Positions 5,970 to 10,994 of a stretch of DNA of 10,994 bases are shown here, one piece after another (the first letter of the stretch is position 1; each line of letters begins with the position of its first letter). The translations under genes and the position numbers were made by a program. This DNA is from JBGLNJ01 sp964353405 (lineage in GTDB: Bacteria > Chloroflexota > Anaerolineae > Fen-1058): the NCBI GenBank assembly GCA_964353405.1, contig CAYGWJ010000425.1, forward strand, positions 1 to 10,994, read 5' to 3'. The notes beneath the pieces are model-generated. The model was not told the DNA's origin. It saw only the letters and a list, made by a program, of their open reading frames with translations, and made no database searches.

Positions 5970-7016
5970 CTACGTGAGAAGGCAAACCAGCTCGTCGTCG
6001 GAGATGCGACGCGCGGATTGAATGGTCTGTCGCTTGCGGAGCATTTTGGGCAAGCCGATCAAGCCGGCGAGTTGACCGCGCAACCGCGCTCGAGCCGCCG
6101 CGCCACGCCACGCACGCAACGCCTCACCCGTGATCCGCAGCTGCGCGCGCAACACGTCGCGCCAGTGGCGCTTCCACAGCGAGCCCGGATAGTTCTTGGC
6201 GACCACCCAGATGGCGTTGCGCCCGTCGTGAAAACTCGCCGTTGGTCCGCCGCCCGTAGCTGCCAGCTTGTGATAGACGATGGCCTTGGGAGCAAAGACG
6301 CACTTCCATCCGGCCAACTGCGCACGCCAGGCCAGGTCAATGTCTTCGCACGAGAAAAAGAAATCGTCGTCGAGCAGGCCGATATCATCCAGCATCGAGC
6401 GGCGATAGGCGGCGCTTCCGCCGCATGCGGAAAAGACATACTCTTCGCGGTCGAACTGTCCTTCGTCGCGCTGCCACACGCCTCGATTGCCCGGCACGCC
6501 GTCGAGCCGGAAAAAATCACCCGCGGTGTGAAGCGTATCGCGCCGGTCCAAGAGCAGCATTTTGCTGGCGACGAGACCCGCCTCGGGGTGACGCTCGAAC
6601 GCGGCGACGACCTCGGCCAGCCAATGCGCATCGGCTTGTGTATCGCTGTTAAGCAGGGCGACCAACTTGCCGTGGCTCGCTTGAATGCCCGCGTTGCACG
6701 CGCCGGTAAAACCTTGATTGCCCGGCAAGGCGAGCGCGCTGACCTCGGAGTAGTCGCGCGCCAGCAGTTCGAGTGAGCCATCCGTCGAGGCATTGTCAGC
6801 GACGATGACCTCGCGGTCAACGTAACTTTGCCGCCGCAACGATTCGAGGCACGTCGGCAGCAGGTGCGCGCCGTTCCAATTCGGAATGATGACTGAGATC
6901 AGATGTTGGAGGTTGGATATTGGAGGTTCGATGTCAGATGTCGCTGGGCCCGGATCGGATGCGAATTGCCCGTTTGAGATTTGAGATTTGAAATCTGAAA
7001 TTTGATTAGCAGTCAT
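5970..7016 (-). CDS. GT2-family glycosyltransferase, rhamnosyltransferase-like (WbbL/RfbF type)
   Basis: A 348-residue GT-A glycosyltransferase. Motifs: ISVIIPNWNG (40-49), VIVADNASTDGS (70-81), GNQGFTGACNAG (99-110), the metal-site region LLNSDT (121-126), FSACGGSAAYRRSMLDDIG (195-213) and FFFSCEDIDLAWR (219-231). This set is typical of enzymes that transfer L-rhamnose from dTDP-rhamnose, and the gene directly follows rmlD, which makes that donor. The ATG at 7016 overlaps the last 11 nt of rmlD, which supports it and implies coupling. There is no ATG, GTG or TTG in frame between it and the catalytic domain. The first 38 residues (ISDFKSQISN..., PPISNLQ) are encoded by short A/T-rich repeats and are foreign to the family. 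No membrane segment is evident. Confidence 0.92.
   Translation of the reverse strand: MTANQISDFKSQISNGQFASDPGPATSDIEPPISNLQHLISVIIPNWNGAHLLPTCLESLRRQSYVDREVIVADNASTDGSLELLARDYSEVSALALPGNQGFTGACNAGIQASHGKLVALLNSDTQADAHWLAEVVAAFERHPEAGLVASKMLLLDRRDTLHTAGDFFRLDGVPGNRGVWQRDEGQFDREEYVFSACGGSAAYRRSMLDDIGLLDDDFFFSCEDIDLAWRAQLAGWKCVFAPKAIVYHKLAATGGGPTASFHDGRNAIWVVAKNYPGSLWKRHWRDVLRAQLRITGEALRAWRGAAARARLRGQLAGLIGLPKMLRKRQTIQSARRISDDELVCLLT
6901..7013. repeat. Short degenerate repeats lying inside the 5' end of the GT2 gene
   Basis: On the minus strand the beginning of the gene consists of near-repeats of CAAATCTCAAATCTC (about 6972-7005) and CCAATATCCAACCTCCAACA (about 6903-6924). They look like the simple intergenic repeats elsewhere in this window, but they are in frame and have no stop. 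They encode the low-complexity N-terminal extension, rich in Ile, Ser, Asn and Gln, of the rhamnosyltransferase-like protein. Confidence 0.65.
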
Positions 7017-7845
7017 TCAACGCCAGGTACTCTGCCAGCGCTTCCTGCCACGAGCGCAGCGTGATGCCCTGCGCCTTGCCGCAGAAATTCCGCAGAGGGG
7101 TGTAGGGTGGGGGAGTGGACGGGCGGGAAAAGTCGCAGAGCTTGATCGGCTCGACCGGCACGTGGCCGCGCCCGGAGAGACGCAAAATCTCGCGCGCAAA
7201 ATCGTAACGGCTGGCGAGGCCGTCATTCACCAGATGATACACGCCGAACGCGCCCGTGTAGATAAGCTGGCGCACGGCGCTGGCGACGTCTGCCGCGTAA
7301 GTGGGCGAGCCGACTTCGTCGGCGACGACGCGCAGACGACCTTGCTCGTCGGCGAGGCGGATGATCTTGCGGACAAAGTGATGGCCGCCTTGGCCATACA
7401 GCCACGCGATGCGGACGATATAGAACTGAGTCAGCAGGTCGCGGACGAACATCTCGCCCGCGAGCTTGCTCCGCGCATAGACGTTGATGGGATTCGGCGC
7501 GTCGAATTCGAGATACGGCTCGGTCTTACGCCCGTCAAAGACTTCGTTCGTGCTGACGTAAAGCATGGGGCAGCCAGCGGCCTGGCAGGCCAGCGCCACA
7601 TTCTGTGTGCCGAGCGCGTTGCTGCGATAGGCCGCGTCCGGATCGCGCGCGCAGCCATCCACGTCTGTCATCGCCGCCGCGTGAATAACCACGTCCGGCT
7701 TGAACTCGGCGATGGACTGCATCAGACACACGCGGTCGAGAATGTCGCATTCGGGCAGGTCCGCCGGAAAGACGGCCTCACGCAGCAAGTGCGCCTGCAA
7801 TGCGCGGCCCAGTTGGCCTTGGGCGCCTGTGATAAAGACTCTCAC
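7006..7845 (-). CDS. rmlD: dTDP-4-dehydrorhamnose reductase (RmlD)
   Basis: The enzyme performs the last step of dTDP-L-rhamnose synthesis, NAD(P)H-dependent reduction of dTDP-4-dehydro-L-rhamnose, in the cytosol. It is an extended short-chain dehydrogenase of 279 residues, normal for RmlD. The cofactor loop is GAQGQLG (7-13), followed by DVVIHAAAMTDVDGCARDP (51-69), VSTNEVFDG (97-105), the catalytic Y123-A-R-S-K127, and RIAWLYGQGG further on. The family's usual STDYVFDG reads STNEVFDG; Thr99 is kept. The start is GTG at 7845, 10 nt after the stop of the phosphatase gene. The 3' end overlaps the rhamnosyltransferase-like gene, linking donor synthesis to use. rmlA, rmlB and rmlC are not in the window. 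Another sugar-nucleotide reductase role is possible but less likely. Confidence 0.92.
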   Translation of the reverse strand: MRVFITGAQGQLGRALQAHLLREAVFPADLPECDILDRVCLMQSIAEFKPDVVIHAAAMTDVDGCARDPDAAYRSNALGTQNVALACQAAGCPMLYVSTNEVFDGRKTEPYLEFDAPNPINVYARSKLAGEMFVRDLLTQFYIVRIAWLYGQGGHHFVRKIIRLADEQGRLRVVADEVGSPTYAADVASAVRQLIYTGAFGVYHLVNDGLASRYDFAREILRLSGRGHVPVEPIKLCDFSRPSTPPPYTPLRNFCGKAQGITLRSWQEALAEYLALNDC

Positions 7846-7855
7846 GTCGAGATCT

Positions 7856-9487
7856 TTATGCCCTGGTTTTCAATCGCCCGCCGACGAGCGCGGCGATGCC
7901 TGACAGGACAATGCACAACACGGCGACGAACATGGCCTGCACCAGATTGGAGAAGTGCAGGAAGATGAGCAACGGTTCGGGCAGTCGCCAGGTGACCACT
8001 GCGCCATTGACGGCAAAGCCGACGAGGGCAGGCAACGCGAGCAGATAAAGCGTGATGAAAGATAAGCCATACGTCGCCTGCGCCGAGTGGAGCGCTCCAC
8101 GCTTGAACGCGCCCGAGAGCAGCATTGCCGCCAGCCAGGCCAGGACGACGGCGATCAGCGTGTACTGGGCAATCTCGACGACAAAGGCCGTCGCGCCGCT
8201 CGTGGGCACCGTGCTCATCGAAAAAGTGTTACCGGCGATGATGGCAAAGATCACGTTGTAGACAAGAACGTAGACGAGCGCCGCGGCGATCAACACGGCC
8301 ACGTCTCGACCGCGCTTCCAGATCAACACGCCCAGCCCGATCAGCGCGGCCACCAGCGCCACGATGACGCGCGGCAGCCTCTCGCCGGATTCGCGCGCGG
8401 CCTGTGCTGCGGTGATGCCCGCCTGGGCGGATTCGCGTGATTGTGGCGGCGCGCCTATCGCGGACTCGTAGGCAAGAGCCAGCGCCGCCTGCTGTGCGCT
8501 CCAGGCTTGGCGAACAAGAGCCTGGCGCGCGGTGTCCAGGTTGAGCATCTGCAACAGTGGCGCGCCTTCGCCGGAGGCCGGCAGGTTCGTCCCGAGCAGG
8601 ACGGCGATGGTCTGGGCCACGTCCACCATCTGCACGTCGGGATATTGGCCGGGCTTGACTCCTGCGCCTACCATGACGAACGGCTCGACGAGCGCGATCG
8701 GATCCTGGCCACCGTGCCCGCCGCGATCAATCTGCCCGTGATCGGAGAGGACGATCAGCGTGTCTTGCTTGAAATCGAGCACGCCCGCGATTTGCTTGAG
8801 CATCGCGTCGGCGCGCGTCGCGGCGGCGTTCCAGCGCGGGTCGCGCGGGCCGCCCTCGTGATGCCCGGCGTAATCAACTTGATCGAGATGAATCAACACG
8901 AGTTGATGTCCACCACTGATGAGCCACGGTAGGGCGGCTTTCATCACAGCCTGATCCGCCGCGTCATCTTCGCCGCGAGTAAAAAAGTCGGCGTCACGCC
9001 ATTCTGGCTTGATGAACCTTTCCCACCAATCGTACCCGGACACGGCGGTTTTGAAACCTGCGCGCTTGGCCGCCGCGAAAATATTGTCCTGTGTCCATGG
9101 CCAGATCTTGTCATAGTCCAGGTTGATGGGCGGCGAGTCGCTGATCTCGGGCCATGCGCCCGTGGCAATCGTCGTCCAGCCTGGCTCTGAATAAGAGGGC
9201 GGCTGGCTGCGCATGACGGCCCACGCGCCCTGGCCGCGCAGTTGATCGAGGTAGGGCATCACGTCGGACTTGCGTGACGTGTCGTCGCGCAGCGCGTCTA
9301 CGACGACGAGCACCACGCGTGACGTGAGCGGCTGGCCGAGCGGCGCGCCCGGCGCAGGCGGTGAATCTTTTAAGGGCGAGCGGTAAGCGAACATGGAATC
9401 GAGGAGCGTGTTTGTCCACGTGTACGAAACGAAAGCAACCACCAGTAACACGACAATGCTCAAGATGATCCAGCGCGCACGCAACAT
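7856..9487 (-). CDS. Membrane-anchored alkaline-phosphatase-superfamily protein (NPP/PIG-N-like phosphodiesterase or phosphotransferase)
   Basis: A 543-residue membrane protein. An N-terminal anchor (about 6-25) is followed by an extracytoplasmic metalloenzyme domain (about 55-300), an Ala/Gln-rich linker (about 320-370) and a C-terminal block of about five membrane helices (373-390, 395-419, 434-459, 473-499, 505-537). The domain has the two-metal set of nucleotide pyrophosphatase/phosphodiesterases and GPI ethanolamine-phosphate transferases: D64 in VVVDALRDD, a likely nucleophile S100 in PSYSEPGWTTIATG, D205 and H209 in DQVDYAGHH, D249-H250 in VLSDHG, and H258 in GGHGG. It probably hydrolyses or transfers phosphate esters on lipids or glycans at the outer face of the membrane. 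The start is preceded by GGAG five nt upstream. As first gene of the run, with a promoter just upstream, it probably belongs to the polysaccharide locus. The true substrate is unknown. Confidence 0.85.
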   Translation of the reverse strand: MLRARWIILSIVVLLVVAFVSYTWTNTLLDSMFAYRSPLKDSPPAPGAPLGQPLTSRVVLVVVDALRDDTSRKSDVMPYLDQLRGQGAWAVMRSQPPSYSEPGWTTIATGAWPEISDSPPINLDYDKIWPWTQDNIFAAAKRAGFKTAVSGYDWWERFIKPEWRDADFFTRGEDDAADQAVMKAALPWLISGGHQLVLIHLDQVDYAGHHEGGPRDPRWNAAATRADAMLKQIAGVLDFKQDTLIVLSDHGQIDRGGHGGQDPIALVEPFVMVGAGVKPGQYPDVQMVDVAQTIAVLLGTNLPASGEGAPLLQMLNLDTARQALVRQAWSAQQAALALAYESAIGAPPQSRESAQAGITAAQAARESGERLPRVIVALVAALIGLGVLIWKRGRDVAVLIAAALVYVLVYNVIFAIIAGNTFSMSTVPTSGATAFVVEIAQYTLIAVVLAWLAAMLLSGAFKRGALHSAQATYGLSFITLYLLALPALVGFAVNGAVVTWRLPEPLLIFLHFSNLVQAMFVAVLCIVLSGIAALVGGRLKTRA

Positions 9488-9525
9488 GACAACTCCATGT
9501 GTTGGAATCTAAGTGAACGCGGCAC

Positions 9526-9534
9526 ATTATAGCA
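9526..9534 (-). promoter_or_regulatory. Extended -10 promoter for the minus-strand polysaccharide run
   Basis: On the minus strand TGCTATAAT has a perfect TATAAT (9526-9531) with the TGn extension. No good -35 hexamer lies at 16-18 bp (the 17-bp position reads CCAGAG), so it would rely on the extended -10. Transcription would start near 9519, giving a leader of about 30 nt before the phosphatase start. It is the only strong promoter-like site seen for the whole run. Confidence 0.6.
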
Positions 9535-9555
9535 TACTTTGTAGGTCACTCTGGT

Positions 9556-9584
9556 TTGCCGTCGGGTGCGGGCCGTGTTATAAT
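9556..9584 (+). promoter_or_regulatory. Promoter for trmD
   Basis: TATAAT at 9579-9584 preceded by TG plus one base, and TTGCCG (4 of 6 matches to TTGACA) 17 bp upstream at 9556-9561. The predicted start is about 50 nt before the trmD ATG. It faces away from the promoter at 9526-9534. The -10 lies in a 15-nt box that recurs at the downstream transporter promoter. Confidence 0.6.
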
Positions 9585-9643
9585 CTTTGCCTTGACGATG
9601 AAAGCATTCACCCAGACTCTATGTGAGGGCCATAAACGCCGGT

Positions 9644-10393
9644 ATGCGCTTTGACGTGTTGACGCTCTTTCCAGCGATATTGAATGGTCCCTTGCAGGAA
9701 AGCATCCTCCAGCGCGCGATTGACAGCGGCCGCCTCGTCGTCGCCGCGCACAATATCCGCGACTATGCCACCGACAAGCATCACGTCACCGACGATGTGC
9801 CTTACGGCGGAGGCGGCGGGATGGTGATGAAGCCCGAGCCTATCTTTGCCGCGGTAAAAGCTGTTCTGGCCGATGTCCCGTCCGCCCGCCCTCCCATCAT
9901 CCTGATGACGCCGCAAGGCCGCCGGTTCACTCAAGCCGTGGCGCGCGAGCTGGCGCAGCACGAGCGCATGGTGCTCATCTGTGGACGCTACGAGGGCGTG
10001 GACGAACGAGTGCGCGAGTTTCTGGCGACGGATGAAATCTCTATCGGCGACTATGTGCTGACCGGCGGCGAGCTTGCGGCGCTGGTGGTGATTGACGCGG
10101 TGACGCGGCTCTTGCCCGGCGTGCTGGGCGACCCGGGCGCGACATTGGACGATTCGCACTCGGACGGCCTGCTCGAATATCCGCATTACACTCGCCCGCC
10201 CAGTTTCCGGGAACACGCCGTGCCGGAGGTGCTCTTGTCCGGGCATCACGCGCAAGTGGAGCGCTGGCGGCGCGAGCAGAGTTTGCGCCGCACCTGGGAG
10301 CGCCGGCCCGATCTGCTGGCGCTGGCGAATCTTTCACTAGCCGATCGCGAGTTCCTGGCGCGTTTGACGCGCGAGGGCGAATTGACAGATTAG
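9644..10393 (+). CDS. trmD: tRNA (guanine-N1-)-methyltransferase TrmD
   Basis: TrmD methylates N1 of guanine 37 next to the anticodon of certain tRNAs, using SAM, and prevents +1 frameshifting. From the ATG at 9644 the protein has 249 residues, normal for the family, and begins MRFDVLTLFP like other TrmDs. Conserved stretches follow in order: DDVPYGGGGGMVMKPEP, ILMTPQGRRFTQ, LICGRYEGVDERV, ISIGDYVLTGGELAALVVID, then SDGLLEYPHYTRPPSF, with the catalytic aspartate and the trefoil-knot SAM site. A GTG at 9623 would add seven non-conserved residues; neither start has a good Shine-Dalgarno. The usual partners rpsP, rimM and rplS are absent next to it. The 3' end contains the -35 box of the following gene's promoter. 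Confidence 0.96.
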   Translation: MRFDVLTLFPAILNGPLQESILQRAIDSGRLVVAAHNIRDYATDKHHVTDDVPYGGGGGMVMKPEPIFAAVKAVLADVPSARPPIILMTPQGRRFTQAVARELAQHERMVLICGRYEGVDERVREFLATDEISIGDYVLTGGELAALVVIDAVTRLLPGVLGDPGATLDDSHSDGLLEYPHYTRPPSFREHAVPEVLLSGHHAQVERWRREQSLRRTWERRPDLLALANLSLADREFLARLTREGELTD

Positions 10394-10411
10394 CCTGGGC
10401 CGTGTTATGAT
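10382..10411 (+). promoter_or_regulatory. Promoter for the ABC transporter gene, overlapping the end of trmD
   Basis: A perfect TTGACA at 10382-10387 and TATGAT (5 of 6 to TATAAT) at 10406-10411, 18 bp apart, with a TGn extension before the -10. The -35 hexamer lies in the Leu-Thr codons that end trmD, and the stop codon TAG is in the spacer. Transcription would start near 10418, giving a leader of about 95 nt. Confidence 0.7.
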
Positions 10412-10448
10412 TAGCGCACTTGGCTTCCGGCCCGGCGTTCAGGTGAGG

Positions 10449-10493
10449 ATGATTTTGCCTCTGTCACTGGTCCGCCGTCGCAGGCTGACCTAA
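10449..10493 (+). CDS. Possible 14-codon leader ORF with four consecutive arginine codons
   Basis: Within the transcribed leader of the ABC transporter gene, an ATG at 10449 follows an AGG five nt upstream and opens a frame reading MILPLSLVRRRRLT, ending in TAA at 10491-10493. The next gene starts 19 nt further on. Four Arg codons in a row (CGC CGT CGC AGG) are the type of pattern seen in leader peptides that sense charged tRNA, but no clear pair of alternative hairpins is visible. A frame this short can occur by chance, so this is a candidate only. Confidence 0.25.
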   Translation: MILPLSLVRRRRLT

Positions 10494-10512
10494 TCTTCAG
10501 GTGGAGAAAACT

Positions 10513-10994
10513 ATGGCCGCTTTGCTCGAGGTGCAAGACCTCAAAACCCAGTTCCATACCCGCGAGGGACTCGTGTACGCGGTCAACGGCATCAGCTATC
10601 AAATGGATGAAGGCGAGACACTGGGCATTGTAGGCGAGAGCGGCTGCGGCAAGAGCGTCGGCGTGCTCTCGCTTTTGCGTCTCATCCCCGAACCGCCCGG
10701 CAAAATTGCCAGCGGGCAGGCGCTCTTTCAGGGCAAGGACTTGCTCAAGATGTCGCCGGAAGAGATCCGGCACGTGCGCGGCGCGCAGATCGCGATGGTG
10801 TTTCAGGACCCCATGACGAGCCTCAACCCCGTGTTGACGATTGGCCGCCAGCTCACCGAGGCGCTGGAATTGCACATGGGCATGAGCAAGCAGCAGGCCC
10901 GCGATCGCGCGGCTGAACTGCTGGGCATGGTCGGCATCCCGCAGGCGGCCGACCGGCTCAACGATTACCCGCACCAATTCTCCGGCGGGATGCG
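10513..10994 (+). CDS. Oligopeptide/dipeptide-type ABC transporter ATP-binding protein (OppD/DppD family), C-terminus beyond the window
   Basis: The plus frame is open from an ATG at 10513 to the right edge: 160 codons. The visible half of the nucleotide-binding domain has Walker A GESGCGKS (41-48), the Q-loop stretch MVFQDPMTSLNPVLTIG (95-111) and the ABC signature beginning SGGM (157-160) at the very edge. Length and the wording VFQDPMTSLNP are typical of OppD/DppD, which energise uptake of peptides, nickel or other small solutes with OppB/C/F partners. The substrate cannot be inferred from an ATPase. GGAG six nt before the ATG is a good Shine-Dalgarno. It has its own promoter and probably heads an operon continuing to the right. 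Confidence 0.93.
   Translation, partial: MAALLEVQDLKTQFHTREGLVYAVNGISYQMDEGETLGIVGESGCGKSVGVLSLLRLIPEPPGKIASGQALFQGKDLLKMSPEEIRHVRGAQIAMVFQDPMTSLNPVLTIGRQLTEALELHMGMSKQQARDRAAELLGMVGIPQAADRLNDYPHQFSGGM

Noticed and set aside
5832..6776. A 314-codon plus-strand frame
   Set aside because: It is antisense to the rhamnosyltransferase-like gene; high-GC codon bias keeps the opposite strand open, and there is no family motif.
9608..10255. A 215-codon minus-strand frame
   Set aside because: It is antisense to trmD, which is fully conserved on the plus strand.
10394..10512. Riboswitch in the transporter leader
   Set aside because: The leader is only about 95 nt and I recognise no conserved riboswitch core or strong long-range pairing.
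1..10994. Known phage, integrase, transposase or antiphage system beyond the methylase
   Set aside because: No protein in the window has such motifs; all other genes are assigned to glycan synthesis, housekeeping or transport.

Overview
The window looks like chromosomal DNA of a free-living bacterium with fairly high GC, most probably a member of the Chloroflexota (Anaerolineae-like). That assignment is an inference. It rests on the style of the RNase HII, TrmD and Wzz-like proteins and on the many short repeats filling the gaps between genes, which in one reading frame spell peptides such as SPCHRVTLS or SCDLRLAS. Nothing here gives a species name.

Layout. Positions 1-9487 hold a run of nine genes, all on the minus strand. 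In order of transcription (right to left) they are: a membrane-anchored alkaline-phosphatase-superfamily protein (7856-9487), dTDP-4-dehydrorhamnose reductase rmlD (7006-7845), a rhamnosyltransferase-like GT2 (5970-7016), an Alg5/DPM-like GT2 (5047-5829), RNase HII rnhB (4178-4840), a GT4 glycosyltransferase (3090-4175), two paralogous Wzz-like chain-length proteins without kinase domains (2370-2993 and 1618-2289), and a gamma-class N6-adenine DNA methyltransferase that runs off the left edge (1-1601). An extended -10 promoter lies just upstream of the phosphatase gene. Several junctions overlap or nearly touch (rmlD/GT2 overlap by 11 nt, rnhB/GT4 gap 2 nt), so at least parts of the run are translationally coupled.

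To the right the strand switches. A 156-bp divergent region (9488-9643) carries promoters facing both ways. It is followed by trmD (9644-10393, plus) and the start of an oligopeptide/dipeptide-type ABC transporter ATPase (10513 to the right edge, plus). The ATPase has its own near-consensus promoter, whose -35 box lies inside the last codons of trmD.

How the genes fit together. The minus-strand cluster reads as part of a surface-polysaccharide locus. RmlD makes dTDP-L-rhamnose, the GT2 and GT4 enzymes assemble a rhamnose-containing glycan on a lipid carrier, and the Wzz-like pair would control export or chain length. The phosphatase-like protein may modify or cleave a phosphorylated lipid or glycan. 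rnhB and the DNA methyltransferase are passengers by function. No polymerase, flippase, initiating transferase or rmlABC gene is inside the window.

The most unusual aspect is the non-coding DNA. The four gaps longer than 70 bp in the minus-strand run each hold a different repeat family: a 17-bp-arm palindrome, an 8-bp tandem array, a doublet of CTAG-bounded 93-bp hairpin elements, and a 21-bp tandem array. A fifth set of short repeats is translated as the N-terminus of one glycosyltransferase. I found no tRNA, rRNA, CRISPR array, transposase or integrase gene. No gene-free stretch exceeds 300 bases.
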